Positions 35,361 to 44,721 of a stretch of 64,000 nucleotides of DNA are shown here, piece by piece. Below the pieces are notes generated by a model. The model did no database searches. It saw only the letters and a program-made list of their open reading frames with translations, and was not told the origin of the DNA. This stretch comes from Paenibacillus macerans (GTDB lineage Bacteria; Bacillota; Bacilli; Paenibacillales; Paenibacillaceae): NCBI RefSeq assembly GCF_023715465.1, contig NZ_JAMBOE010000011.1, positions 124,001 to 188,000 on the forward strand, written 5' to 3'. Position 1 is the first letter of the stretch, and each line of letters opens with the position of its first letter. The translations under genes and the position numbers were made by a program.

Positions 35361-36908
35361 TCACGCATTGCTTGCTGTTTTGCGGTAAGCGGACGGGGAA
35401 GTTCCAACGTACTTTCTAAACTTGCTGTGGAAATAATCGACGTTCGTGTAACCGACCTTTTCGGCCACCTGATACACCTTTAGCCCTTCTTCCAGATATG
35501 CCTTGGCCTTTTCGATCCGCACTTTGTCCAGGTAAGTATTGAAGTATTCCCCTGTGGCGTTTTTGAACAGTTTGCCCAAGTAAGCACTGTTATAATTGAA
35601 AATCCCCGATAACGTCTCCAGCTTCAAATTTTCGTTGAAATTGCGGTGAATCAGGTCCAGCATGATCTTCACTTCGCGGTGTTTGCCGCCTTCCCCGAGC
35701 TGGTGCATAATTTGCTGCAGCAGGAATTCCGTTTTCTCATACAGCCCCTCAATCGTCCGCATTTTGTGAATCTCCGATAAAAAATCGGAAAACTCTTTGC
35801 TGCGGTCCTGCAACGCGGAAGACTGCTTTAAGGCCTTGCCGAGAATCGACGTCAGCACTTCCACAAAACGGCGTTTGATTTCCTTCTCCGGATACCCGCC
35901 GGCGGCAAAAGTCTGCCCGGCTTTCCGCACGAGCGATTGTATCGCCTCCTGGTTCCCGATATCCAGAGCATAATACAGCTGCTCGCTGATTTCTTCGATC
36001 GAGGTGTCCGGCAATTCTGATGGCGCCCCGCTCCGCAGCGCCTCCGTGGAAAGTATGGCACCCTGATCCAAAAAGAAATGCAGCTTAAGGAGTTCGCACG
36101 CCTCAAGGTAGGAGCTGCGGATGTCCGGCAGACAGCCGACCTTGTTCCCAAGCGCCGCAGTAAACTCGGCTCCTGTGCCGCTTAGCTCTTCCCGGATCTC
36201 TCTGTATACGCTTTCGTATTCCACAGCAAGCAGCGGATCTTTTAACAGCACGCCAAGCTTGGCATGAATGCCAAACACCCAGCCCCGCCCGGTATCCTCA
36301 AACATGTGGCCCAGTTTTTTTCTCAGCAACTCCCCCGCGTCCAGATCGGCATCGTCCTCGGCATGTACGGCCAACAGCAAAACCTGATAAATCTTGCCCG
36401 TGATTCCCACTTCTCCGGCCCGTTCGCAGATCGGCACCGTCTGTTGCTCATCCGTACCCACCAAAACGGACTGGATCAGCGATTCGCGGGTCCACTCCGC
36501 CGTAACGTGCTTCCATTCCTCGGATGCGGTCTCTTCGTCGACCGCCTTTTTGATTTTCGCCAAGTAGTCCGTAAGCTCGTCCTCGTCGACCGGCTTCAGC
36601 AAATAACCGTCCACTCGCTGCGTCATCGCTTGTTTGGCATAGCTGAAGTCCGCGTAACCGCTGAGGATCACAATATGAAGCCGCGGATCCTCGCTCCGCA
36701 GCTTTTCGATCAACTTCAAACCGTCCATCCCGGGCATCCGGATATCGGCTACGACCAGGCCGGGATGATACCGCCCATATTTATCCAGCGCCTCGTTTCC
36801 GTTTGCGGCCGTGTCAACCACGTCGTACCCGAGCGCATTCCAGTCGATAAACGTGCGAAGCCCCTCGCGCAGCTTCGGCTCGTCGTCAACAATTAGCACT
36901 TTAATCAT
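35361..36908 (-). CDS. YesN-type response regulator (REC plus AraC HTH)
   Basis: A 515-residue regulator. The receiver domain has the acidic pair in LIVDDEPKL, the phospho-acceptor D55 in VVADIRMPGMDG and the switch Lys in GYLLKPVDEDE. A long middle region (~130-405) follows, and the AraC double helix-turn-helix is at the C-terminus (FNYNSAYLGKLFKNATGE, GYTNVDYFHSKFRKYVGTSP). ATG 36908 has GGAGG 8 nt upstream; the frame start at 36941 has none. YesN proteins act with YesM kinases to switch on sugar ABC transporters. No kinase gene is adjacent; the only one in the window is at 24780. Confidence 0.92.
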   Translation of the reverse strand: MIKVLIVDDEPKLREGLRTFIDWNALGYDVVDTAANGNEALDKYGRYHPGLVVADIRMPGMDGLKLIEKLRSEDPRLHIVILSGYADFSYAKQAMTQRVDGYLLKPVDEDELTDYLAKIKKAVDEETASEEWKHVTAEWTRESLIQSVLVGTDEQQTVPICERAGEVGITGKIYQVLLLAVHAEDDADLDAGELLRKKLGHMFEDTGRGWVFGIHAKLGVLLKDPLLAVEYESVYREIREELSGTGAEFTAALGNKVGCLPDIRSSYLEACELLKLHFFLDQGAILSTEALRSGAPSELPDTSIEEISEQLYYALDIGNQEAIQSLVRKAGQTFAAGGYPEKEIKRRFVEVLTSILGKALKQSSALQDRSKEFSDFLSEIHKMRTIEGLYEKTEFLLQQIMHQLGEGGKHREVKIMLDLIHRNFNENLKLETLSGIFNYNSAYLGKLFKNATGEYFNTYLDKVRIEKAKAYLEEGLKVYQVAEKVGYTNVDYFHSKFRKYVGTSPSAYRKTASNA

Positions 36909-37142
36909 GCTGCATTCCTCCAGCCGGAAATTGTTTCGCATACACCAACCTTCCAGCGAATGGTCTGATGAAACGTTTACAATAATTATAAGTTATTTGC
37001 AAAAAGAGGAACAAACATTATCCTGCTCCGTTATAGCACTATTTTGATCCTCCGGCGATGCAAGCAATAAGAAAGACGCCTGACGGCGTCCTTTTATGAC
37101 TCTGACTTCTACGTTAGAGCTATTGAAGGGATGGGAATGCAG

Positions 37143-37330
37143 CTCTAACGGACTCCAGCGACCTTATTCGTCCATTTCCCGGGTATTTCCCAACCTAACG
37201 GACCCAGTTGACGCTATTTCGCTCTAAACGAGTTCACCCTGGCCGATTTGAGCTAAATAAGGTCATCTCTGTCCGTTACATTTTTCAAACCTTCGTTTTT
37301 CCGTAAATAACGGCTCTGGTGTCCTTTAGC
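37143..37330. repeat. Family A interspersed repeat (two forward and two inverted units)
   Basis: Forward units start CTCTAACGGACTCC and CCTAACGGACCC; inverted units run AAATAAGGTC...TGTCCGTTAC and AAATAACGGCTC...GTCCTTTAG. It sits between the upstream region of the YesN gene and the 3' end of the GH43 gene. Together with the terminator at 37353 it makes up most of the gap 36909-37435; a small hairpin GACGCC/GGCGTC lies at 37073-37092. Confidence 0.75.
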
Positions 37331-37352
37331 CTCCGGTTCCCTCTGTAGTGTC

Positions 37353-37406
37353 AAAAAAAGCAACCTCCCTGCTGCCATCAATCCGGCAGTGGTTGGTTGC
37401 CTTTTT
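37353..37406 (-). terminator. Terminator after the GH43 gene
   Basis: GCAACC/GGTTGC and an inner CTGCC/GGCAG stem are flanked by AAAAAAA and TTTTTT, so the hairpin can act in both directions. It ends the arabinan operon on the minus strand. Confidence 0.78.
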
Positions 37407-37435
37407 TCACTGGGTCTAACCCGTTATCTCTCGCC

Positions 37436-38401
37436 TCAAGAGCGGACTCCATCTGGCACGGGAATGCCGAAATCCGGGGTTCCGTCGGGGTTCCAGCCAA
37501 AATACTGGGCCCGCGTGTGGCGGTTTGGATCGTACAGCGGATCGCCGGCGATTTCCTTGTAATTGCGCGCATGGTAGATCATGACGTCCCGGCCGTCTTC
37601 GGAGACGGTAAAGCTGTTATGCCCCGGCCCGTATTGCCGCGTCTCCTCGTTCGTGCAGAACACGGGATCTGGCGATTTCGTCCAAGCCGCGGCGTCGAGC
37701 GGATCGGCATCCTCACTCGCCCACAGCAGCCCCATAGAGTAGTGATGATCGGTGGCGCTGGCTGAATAAGCGATAAAAATACGTCCGTTCCGCTTTAACA
37801 CCGCCGGACCTTCATTCACTTTAAAGCCAATCGTTTCCCACGGATGCTCCGGCGTCGAAATCATCACCTGTTCCCCGGTCAGCGTCCACGGGTTGCTCAT
37901 TTTTGAAATGTACAGATTGGAGTTGCCCTCGATGTCCGGGTCCTTCTGCGCCCAGACATAATACTGCACCCCACGGTGCTCGAACGTCGTTGCGTCCAGG
38001 CAGAACGTTTCCCAGCGGGTGCGGATCTGCCCCTTTTCTTCCCACCCGCCTTCCAGCGGGTTGGCCGCTTCATTCTCAAGCGCATGCATCCGGTGGTCGA
38101 ACAGTCCTTCCTTCGTCTCCGTCGTACGGGCGGCGGCAAAGTAGATGTACCATTTGCCGTCGATATAATGAATCTCCGGCGCCCAGATGTTAGCGCTCAG
38201 CGGGCCGGAGTCGTATTTGCGCCAGGCCACGACCGCCTCAGCCTCTCCCAAACCCTGAATAGTCGCCGATCTGCGGATTTCGATCCGGTCGTATTCGGGG
38301 ACCGAGGCGGTGAAATAGTAAAATCCGTCACTATGCTTGTATACCCACGGGTCGGCCCGCTGCTCCACGAGCGGATTTACAAATTCTCTATTTTTGTCCA
38401 T
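37436..38401 (-). CDS. GH43 exo-alpha-L-arabinofuranosidase or beta-xylosidase
   Basis: A 321-residue single-domain five-bladed propeller enzyme of GH43. The catalytic base Asp is in NPLVEQRADPWVY, the pKa-modulating Asp region is around CLDATTFEHRG, and the acid Glu is in IGFKVNEGPAVLKRNG. There is no signal peptide, so it acts inside the cell on imported arabino-oligosaccharides. AGGAGAGAG precedes the ATG. It follows the AraQ-like permease by ~150 bp on the same strand. The size and context (AraNPQ, AbfA) fit an exo-acting arabinofuranosidase, but GH43 specificity cannot be fixed from sequence reading alone. Confidence 0.88.
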   Translation of the reverse strand: MDKNREFVNPLVEQRADPWVYKHSDGFYYFTASVPEYDRIEIRRSATIQGLGEAEAVVAWRKYDSGPLSANIWAPEIHYIDGKWYIYFAAARTTETKEGLFDHRMHALENEAANPLEGGWEEKGQIRTRWETFCLDATTFEHRGVQYYVWAQKDPDIEGNSNLYISKMSNPWTLTGEQVMISTPEHPWETIGFKVNEGPAVLKRNGRIFIAYSASATDHHYSMGLLWASEDADPLDAAAWTKSPDPVFCTNEETRQYGPGHNSFTVSEDGRDVMIYHARNYKEIAGDPLYDPNRHTRAQYFGWNPDGTPDFGIPVPDGVRS

Positions 38402-38548
38402 CGGTTCTCTCTCCTTTATATATGTGTTCGGAAATAACGGAATTTTATGGTCTTATTTTCGGGGATTGAATATGTTGCTTGCTTATGCCCAGAGCCTCGC
38501 CCTAATTTTTAATACAGCTTCCCAATTCCCCAATGCTCTGTTACCCGC

Positions 38549-39382
38549 TCAACCTTTCACCGCGCCCGCGGTCATGCCGTCGATAAAGTACTTTTGAAAT
38601 GCGACGAACAAAATAAAGATCGGAATGATGGAAAAAAAGGAGCCGACGATCAGCAGATCGTAGTTGTTGCCGTAAGGCGTCAGCAGCGTTTTGAGCCCGA
38701 TCGGCAGCGTATATTTATCGGCGTTGCTCAGCACCATAAACGGCCACAGGAAATTGTTCCAACTGTTCATCCCGTTCAAAATCGCCATCGCCGCAAAAGA
38801 AGGCTTCATGACCGGAAGGATCAACCGGACGTAAATGCCGTATTCGCTCGCTCCGTCCACCCGGCCGGCCGCGATGATCTCCTTCGGAATCCCGCGCAAA
38901 TATTGGCGGAAGAAGAAAATCGTCGCCGCACTGGCGATGCCCGGCAAAATGATCGCCGAATACGAGTTCATCAACCCGATGTTGTAGGTAAGCGTATATA
39001 GCGGCAGCAGCAAAATTTCAAACGGAACCATCATGATGAGCAGGACGCAAACAAACAGCGTGTTTTTCCCTTTAAATTCATAGGCCGAAAAGCCGTAAGC
39101 GACCGTTGCGCTGACCAGCAGCGTCAGGACGACCTGGACAACCGTCAGCAGCAGCGAATTGAAAAACCACAGAAAATAAGAATGATCGCCGGTAAACAAA
39201 TAAATGAAGTTGTCGAAGCTCATGGCGGACAGGTCAAACCGCAAATTCAGCCCGTAACGGATCAAATCTTCCCCCGGTTTGAAGGAGGCGATCGTCACCG
39301 CGTAAAACGGAATGAGGATCAGCACGCACAACACGGCGAAAAAAGCAAAAAGGACGACTTTGAGCGGCAGTTCTTTTTTCAT
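38549..39382 (-). CDS. araQ: Arabino-oligosaccharide ABC permease (AraQ-like)
   Basis: A 277-residue permease with six helices, EAA loop in AAGRVDGASEYGIYVRLILP and C-terminus FIDGMTAGAVKG. In Bacillus, AraNPQ imports arabinose oligomers. The ATG overlaps the stop of the upstream permease gene (ATGA), and AAGGAGGAGG lies before it. The gene symbol is inferred from context (next to AbfA and GH43); the protein could also be named MsmG-like. Confidence 0.85.
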   Translation of the reverse strand: MKKELPLKVVLFAFFAVLCVLILIPFYAVTIASFKPGEDLIRYGLNLRFDLSAMSFDNFIYLFTGDHSYFLWFFNSLLLTVVQVVLTLLVSATVAYGFSAYEFKGKNTLFVCVLLIMMVPFEILLLPLYTLTYNIGLMNSYSAIILPGIASAATIFFFRQYLRGIPKEIIAAGRVDGASEYGIYVRLILPVMKPSFAAMAILNGMNSWNNFLWPFMVLSNADKYTLPIGLKTLLTPYGNNYDLLIVGSFFSIIPIFILFVAFQKYFIDGMTAGAVKG

Positions 39383-40278
39383 GCTTCCTCCTCCTTTTTG
39401 AACATGCCGGTGAAGGCCAGCTGCGTTAAATTAATCGCCATCGTAATGACGAGCAGCACGATGCCAACCGCCGCCGCGTATCCCAGATTGTTCTTCTCGA
39501 TGCCCTGCCGGTACAAGTAACCAACGATCGTGAGCCCGATATTTTTCGGAGAATTGTTGCCGTTCCATAACATCATGCTCTCGATAAACATCGCCAGCCC
39601 CGCGTAAATACTGATCGTCAGCACGTAAATGGTCGTGGGCTTCAGCAGCGGCATGGTGATTTTCGTAAAGCGCTGAAAGCGGGAGGCTCCGTCGATCGAC
39701 GCGGCTTCGTAGTATTCTTCGGGGATGCTTTTGAGTCCGGATAAAAAATAAAGCATATTAACCCCCGTCCACCGCCACGTCGCCAGCGCCACCAAAGCGA
39801 TCATCCCGGTCGCCTGTCCCTTCAAGAACTTGACCGGATCGAGGCCAAACCAGCCCAAAAAGCTGTTGATGAGCGAGCCTTCCATTTCGCCGAACATCAG
39901 CCGGAAGATCGTCCCGGCCACAACGACGGAAGTCAATGCGGGAAAGAAAAACGATGATTTGAAAAATTCCCTTCCCCACATGAATTTGGTGTTGATCAGC
40001 ACCGCAAACAGCATCGGAAATGGAATGAGGATCACCAAAGTCAGCACCATATAGATGGCACTGTTTATCACCGCTTTAAGAAACACGCCGTCGCCCATCA
40101 ATTTGCCGTAGTTGTCAAAACCGATCCAGGCCGGTTCCTGTCCCAGCGTGACTTTTTGGAAGCTCATCCCGACCGAGTTGGCCAGCGGATACACCCAAAA
40201 CATCAGAAACACCAGCACAAACGGCAACACAAAAACGTAAGGAGCAACTTTTTGCGAGTATAGGAATTTTTTTATCAT
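39379..40278 (-). CDS. araP: Arabino-oligosaccharide ABC permease (AraP-like)
   Basis: A 299-residue permease with six helices starting at YVFVLPFVLVFLMFWVYPLA and the EAA loop in YYEAASIDGASRFQRFTKI. The ATG at 40278 is 7 nt after AGGAG; a GTG one codon upstream (40281) is also possible. It overlaps the AraQ-like gene and follows the binding-protein gene by ~65 bp. With the AraN- and AraQ-like proteins it forms an importer energised by a shared ATPase encoded elsewhere. Confidence 0.87.
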   Translation of the reverse strand: MIKKFLYSQKVAPYVFVLPFVLVFLMFWVYPLANSVGMSFQKVTLGQEPAWIGFDNYGKLMGDGVFLKAVINSAIYMVLTLVILIPFPMLFAVLINTKFMWGREFFKSSFFFPALTSVVVAGTIFRLMFGEMEGSLINSFLGWFGLDPVKFLKGQATGMIALVALATWRWTGVNMLYFLSGLKSIPEEYYEAASIDGASRFQRFTKITMPLLKPTTIYVLTISIYAGLAMFIESMMLWNGNNSPKNIGLTIVGYLYRQGIEKNNLGYAAAVGIVLLVITMAINLTQLAFTGMFKKEEEA

Positions 40279-40343
40279 CACTCTACTCCTTTTTTAAACG
40301 GAGCTACTCTTCATGGAAAGAGCAGCTCCGCAACTTTTTCATT

Positions 40344-41672
40344 CTATTTGAGTTCTTGTTCGATTTGCGCCTGGGCATCGTCCAGCGCTTGCTTGACGTC
40401 TTTGCCGTCTTCAAAAATTTCATTCAGCGCGACCGTGCACAGCACGTTGTTGATCGTCGGTGAAGCCGAAGTCGATTTGATCAGCTGGATTTCGTCTTTA
40501 ATCTCATTCAGCACGTCAAACGGGTTGTTGACGAAGTATTTCACGAACTGGTTTTCCGGATTGTGCGTCACGTCTTTCATATCCCACACGTCCATGTTGA
40601 TCGGGTCAAAGCCGAGCGTATTCCAAATTTCGATATTGGCATCAAGCGAAAGTTTGGCGTAAGCGATGAATTCCTTGGCGAGCTGAATGTCCTTGGCCGT
40701 TTTGGAGACGACGGTTGCCGTACCGCCGCCGCCGTATGAGCGAGGCATCCCTTTCTCGATGACGGGCAAAGGAGCGATGGCGATCTTCCCGGAGAGATCC
40801 TTCATATAGTTCGTATATCTCGACATTTGCCAAAGCGGCATGAAAGCGGTCGCATAGTTGCCGGCATTAAATTCGCCGTAAGCTTCTTCCGTATCGGGTT
40901 GACCGCCCGCGATTGTGGCAATGACGTTGTTGTCCTGCAGGTCTTTAAGGATCGACAGCCCTTTGACCAACTCCTCGGAGTTCACCTTGGGATTGCCGGC
41001 ATCATCGGTAAAATCGGCCCCTTGCTGGGCCAGCAGCATTGAGGCTTGCCAAGTTGCGCTTGTGTCCGCGGTCCCCATGTATTTGCCGGTTTTCTCATAT
41101 ACTTGCATCCCGGCTTTTTTGAAATCGTCCCAGGTAACGATCGTCTTGTAATCGACGCCCGCTTCATTTAAAATTTCCGTGTTGTAAAAAGCTACGGTAG
41201 CCCCGACATGCGTGGAAAGTCCGTAAACCGTTCCGTCTTTGCTGTAAAGATCCAATTGCGACTGAACGACCGTATCCTTGTAAGGCTCGACCACGTCGTT
41301 CAACGATTCCAGTTGCGGGGTCCCTTGCATGAAGTCGGGATATTTTCCCAGCTCGATATCGGCGATATCCGGAGCGCCTACGCCCGTTTGCACGGCGATG
41401 GACAATTTATTATGCATATCGTCATAAGGCATGACCGTGACATTTAATTTGATTTGCCGGTCCGGATTTGCCGCGTTCCACTTCTCCAGCATCTTCTCGA
41501 AATGCTGTCCGTGCAGCTCCACAAATGTCCAATAGGACAACTCCGTCGCGCTTTCGCCGGCCCCGCCGTCGAGCACGGAGGTTTCCCCTCCGGCCGTCGA
41601 CGAGGACTTGTTGCAGCCCCATAAAAACGTGGCCATCGTTAAAATCAAAAGCATGGCTATTCCTTTTTTCAT
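40344..41672 (-). CDS. araN: Arabino-oligosaccharide-binding lipoprotein (AraN-like)
   Basis: A 442-residue type 1 solute-binding lipoprotein. The signal peptide ends in the lipobox TFLWGCNKSS with Cys at ~20. The mature part starts ELSYWTFVELHGQHFEKML and includes AFMPLWQMSRYTNYM and GGGGTATVVSKTAKD, typical of family 1 sugar-binding proteins. GGGAGG precedes the ATG. It lies 41 bp after the abfA stop, so AbfA, binding protein and both permeases form one operon. The ligand, arabino-oligosaccharide, is inferred from context. Confidence 0.88.
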   Translation of the reverse strand: MKKGIAMLLILTMATFLWGCNKSSSTAGGETSVLDGGAGESATELSYWTFVELHGQHFEKMLEKWNAANPDRQIKLNVTVMPYDDMHNKLSIAVQTGVGAPDIADIELGKYPDFMQGTPQLESLNDVVEPYKDTVVQSQLDLYSKDGTVYGLSTHVGATVAFYNTEILNEAGVDYKTIVTWDDFKKAGMQVYEKTGKYMGTADTSATWQASMLLAQQGADFTDDAGNPKVNSEELVKGLSILKDLQDNNVIATIAGGQPDTEEAYGEFNAGNYATAFMPLWQMSRYTNYMKDLSGKIAIAPLPVIEKGMPRSYGGGGTATVVSKTAKDIQLAKEFIAYAKLSLDANIEIWNTLGFDPINMDVWDMKDVTHNPENQFVKYFVNNPFDVLNEIKDEIQLIKSTSASPTINNVLCTVALNEIFEDGKDVKQALDDAQAQIEQELK

Positions 41673-41713
41673 ACTTGACCCTCCCTGAAATTTGAATTTC
41701 TACACGCTTTATA

Positions 41714-43237
41714 CTATTCAGCTGCTTGTTTGCTTAGGCGTATGACATTCCACGACGCTTTAGCAAGACGGGCGCTTACCATACCATCCCGACACACTGC
41801 ATTTCCCCCAGTATGAGGTTTTACGTTCTCCCGGTCCGCCGTATTGACGGCCTTCAAATCCTCATGTTCCAGCACCAAATGCTCGACCAGGCGGTATCCC
41901 TCAAAGCCGCGAATATCGCAGGTAAGCTCCAGTGCTTCCTGAAGATGGCGGTTGACGGCAAAAATCGTAAGTTCCTCTTCCTCCTCGTTGTAGACGACGG
42001 CGCTGTCCAAGTAAGGCACATCGGTGAAATCCTGCGCGTCATAAACTGGTGAGTCGACGATCGGCAGCAGTGACGTGCCGCGCCCGTACTTGGACACATG
42101 CATATATGGATAAAAAATCGTCTGCTTCCAGGCCCGGCCACCGTTTTCGGTCATAATCGGAGCGATGACGTTGACCAGTTGGGCCATGCAGGCCATTTTG
42201 ACCCGGTCGGCGTGGCGCAGGAAGGTAATCAGCATACTGCCGACGAGCAGCGCGTCCTCGAAGTTGTAGATGTCCTCCAGCTGCGGCGGAGCAATGCTCC
42301 ACGGCGCGATTTGCGCGTCCGCCTGATTGGAGTGATACCAGACATTCCATTCATCAAAGCTGAGGTTCATCGTTTTTTTGCTGCGTTTTTTCGCCTTGAT
42401 GTAGTCGCATGTCGCGATCACCGTGCGGATGAAATGGTCCATATCCATTGATCTGGCCAAATAATTGGCCGTGTCGTTGTCCCGGTTGCCGTAATATTGA
42501 TGCAAGGATATGTAGTCGGCTACCTCGTAGGTGTGATCAAGCGTAATCGCTTCCCATTCCGGGAACATTGGCATCGAGGAACTGGAGCTCCCGCAGGATA
42601 CGAGCTCGATGTCCGGGTCCACCAGGCGCATCGCCTTGGCCGTCTCATAAGCGATCCGGCCGTATTCCTGCGGCGTCTTCTGCCCGATTTGCCACGGTCC
42701 GTCCATCTCGTTGCCCAGGCACCAGGTTTTGATGCGATGCGGCTGTTCGTAGCCGTGACTCCGGCGCAAATCGCTCCAGTAGCTGCCGCCGGGATGGTTG
42801 CAGTATTCGACCAGGTTTCTGGCCGCGTCCACACCGCGGGTGCCCAGGTTTACGGCCATCATCACTTCAGAGCCGATTTCCTTCGCCCAGGCCGCAAACT
42901 CGTTAGTTCCTACATCGTTCGGCTCCACCGTTCTCCAGGCCAGCTCCAGCCGCTTGGGCCGAGCTTCCACGGGGCCAACTCCGTCCTCCCAGTTATAGCC
43001 GGAAACGAAGTTGCCGCCCGGATAGCGGATAATAGGTACGTTTAATTCCTGAATCAACTGCTTTACGTCGCTGCGGAAACCCAAGCTGTCCGCCGTAGCG
43101 TGCGCAGGCTCGTAAATTCCCCCGTATACCGCCCTGCCCAAATGCTCGATAAATGAGCCGTATATGCGTTTATCTACTTCGGCAATCTTGAATGCTTTGT
43201 CTACGACCATGCTTGCTCTAGGTGCGGTTGACGACAA
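41714..43237 (-). CDS. abfA: GH51 alpha-N-arabinofuranosidase
   Basis: A 507-residue intracellular GH51 enzyme. The acid/base Glu lies in WCLGNEMDGPWQ and the nucleophile in SFDEWNVWYHS; YIPIIRYPGGNFVSGYNWEDG-type residues (IIRYPGGNFVSGYNWE) mark the barrel entry, and the C-terminal beta domain is complete. The TTG at 43237 is used because AAGGTGAT is well placed, and the protein then starts like family members (ASMVVDKAFKIAEVDKRIYG). It removes arabinose from arabinan fragments. It is the first gene of the arabinan operon, divergent from an ArsR-type regulator ~380 bp away. A cre-like site lies upstream; I see no AraR box. Confidence 0.94.
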   Translation of the reverse strand: MSSTAPRASMVVDKAFKIAEVDKRIYGSFIEHLGRAVYGGIYEPAHATADSLGFRSDVKQLIQELNVPIIRYPGGNFVSGYNWEDGVGPVEARPKRLELAWRTVEPNDVGTNEFAAWAKEIGSEVMMAVNLGTRGVDAARNLVEYCNHPGGSYWSDLRRSHGYEQPHRIKTWCLGNEMDGPWQIGQKTPQEYGRIAYETAKAMRLVDPDIELVSCGSSSSSMPMFPEWEAITLDHTYEVADYISLHQYYGNRDNDTANYLARSMDMDHFIRTVIATCDYIKAKKRSKKTMNLSFDEWNVWYHSNQADAQIAPWSIAPPQLEDIYNFEDALLVGSMLITFLRHADRVKMACMAQLVNVIAPIMTENGGRAWKQTIFYPYMHVSKYGRGTSLLPIVDSPVYDAQDFTDVPYLDSAVVYNEEEEELTIFAVNRHLQEALELTCDIRGFEGYRLVEHLVLEHEDLKAVNTADRENVKPHTGGNAVCRDGMVSARLAKASWNVIRLSKQAAE

Positions 43238-43289
43238 TGGTATCACCTTCCGTTTTACAATTTTATAAACTGTTTTGAAATAACTTGAA

Positions 43290-43303
43290 TGAATCCGCTT
43301 ACA
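43290..43303 (-). promoter_or_regulatory. cre-like site upstream of abfA
   Basis: On the minus strand TGTAAGCGGATTCA matches 12 of 14 positions of the CcpA consensus and lies 53 bp before the abfA start. The rest of 43304-43620 is AT-rich, as expected for a divergent promoter region; I see no other clear element. Confidence 0.35.
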
Positions 43304-43620
43304 GGTATAAAATAGCACATGAGAATATCGTTGTAAATATATTTTTCTAAATCTTTTTATGTTTTTGTAAAATCAATTTAAAACAAGCTAATAAACTGTG
43401 GAATTACGGCGAAATAATCATTTACACCGTGTATTATCGAGTCTTTCATTTTAGAATTCAGTGAATTTAAGCGTGAATTTTCTGCAAATTTTAACTAATT
43501 TTGAAGATGTGTTTACATTTTTTCATTTAACTATTTATTAAATAGTGCTATTAGTTTATAATTATCTAAAATAAACAAAAATAGAACTCTATTATCTCTA
43601 GCGGAAGAAGGTTTATGACG

Positions 43621-44538
43621 ATGATCTACATTAAGGATTTGATGAGCGGGATTGAAATTTTTAAAGCGTTAAGTTCGGAGATCAGAATTCAAATCCTCGA
43701 ATTGCTCGCCAAAAATCAGGCGCTGAATTTAAACGACCTGGCCACTAAGCTGGGCCTCAGCAACGGCGCGATCACGATGCATATCAAAAAGCTGGAAGAG
43801 AGCGGACTGATCGAAATCAACACCTCTGTCGGCAAACACGGCATCCAGAAAATTTGCTATTTGAACAAGGATAAATTGATGGTGGATCTGCGGAGCAAAG
43901 AGGTGGACAATTTATACGAAGTGGAAATTCAGGTCGGGCACTACAGCAATTATCAGGTCCTCCCCACCTGCGGGCTGGCCACTAAAGACAGCATCATCGG
44001 CGATTTTGACGATCCCCGTTATTTCGCCGATCCGCAGCGGATCGACTCGGAGATCATCTGGCTGTCCGAAGGTTACCTGGAATACCGGATCCCGAACTAT
44101 CTCAAACCGAATCAGACGTTCCGCGAGATCCAATTTTCGCTGGAGCTTGGCTCGGAAGCGCCGGGTTTTAACGACAATTATCCATCGGACATCTATTTTT
44201 ATCTGAATGGTGTGGAGCTTGGCTTCTGGACCAGCCCGGGAGATTTCGGGGACGCGCGCGGGACCTTCAACCCGGACTGGTGGCCGCCGCATTTGAACCA
44301 GTACGGCATGCTCAAACTGATCCGCATCAACCATGAAGGCAGCTTTATCGACGGCTGCCGGATTTCGGACGTCACGCTGGCTGAAATCGGACTCGACTAC
44401 AAATCCGAGCTGACGCTGCGCATCGCCGTCACCGACAAAGCCGTCAACAAGCGGGGCCTGACGATCTACGGCAAAAACTTCGGCAACTACAGCCAGGACC
44501 TGCTGGCCCGCGTGCTGTATGATGTGCATGAGGAGTGA
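43621..44538 (+). CDS. ArsR-type winged-helix regulator with a long C-terminal domain
   Basis: A 305-residue protein. Residues ~1-80 form an ArsR winged helix (FKALSSEIRIQILELLAKN, LGLSNGAITMHIKKLEESG). The remaining ~220 residues are a beta-rich domain with aromatic and acidic residues (YFYLNGVELGFWTSPGDFGD, GTFNPDWWPPHLNQYG) that resembles a jelly-roll sugar-binding module; I do not recognise its family. There is no metal-binding Cys set, so it is not a metal sensor. ATG 43621 is preferred to 43615 because AAGG is better spaced. It is divergent from abfA, so control of the arabinan operon by an arabinoside is a reasonable guess. Confidence 0.82.
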   Translation: MIYIKDLMSGIEIFKALSSEIRIQILELLAKNQALNLNDLATKLGLSNGAITMHIKKLEESGLIEINTSVGKHGIQKICYLNKDKLMVDLRSKEVDNLYEVEIQVGHYSNYQVLPTCGLATKDSIIGDFDDPRYFADPQRIDSEIIWLSEGYLEYRIPNYLKPNQTFREIQFSLELGSEAPGFNDNYPSDIYFYLNGVELGFWTSPGDFGDARGTFNPDWWPPHLNQYGMLKLIRINHEGSFIDGCRISDVTLAEIGLDYKSELTLRIAVTDKAVNKRGLTIYGKNFGNYSQDLLARVLYDVHEE

Positions 44539-44582
44539 GGCAAGCGGTGGGCAGGACACGGGCTTGTTGTCCTGGTGCACCA

Positions 44583-44628
44583 GGTCCACTAGGCGCGTCG
44601 CCTTAGCCGTCTCATAAGCGATGCGGCA
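44583..44628 (-). pseudogene. Fragment of a second abfA gene
   Basis: 41 of 46 bases match abfA at 42616-42661 and the minus strand encodes RIAYETAKATRLVD, as against RIAYETAKAMRLVD in the intact gene. The flanking DNA does not match, so this is a short relic. A perfect 14-bp palindrome CCTGGTGCACCAGG lies at its edge (44573-44586). Confidence 0.6.
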
Positions 44629-44721
44629 GTGGCCGTTTGCGGGAAAAGGAGAGCGGGAAAACAATGTGCGAAAACGATAGCCGAAGACAATAACTGAAGA
44701 CGATAGCCGAACGGCGGCATA

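Noticed and set aside
36967..36980. A cre-like sequence upstream of the YesN gene (TGAAACGTTTACA)
   Set aside because: It is one base short of the required spacing between the half sites, so it does not fit the CcpA consensus.
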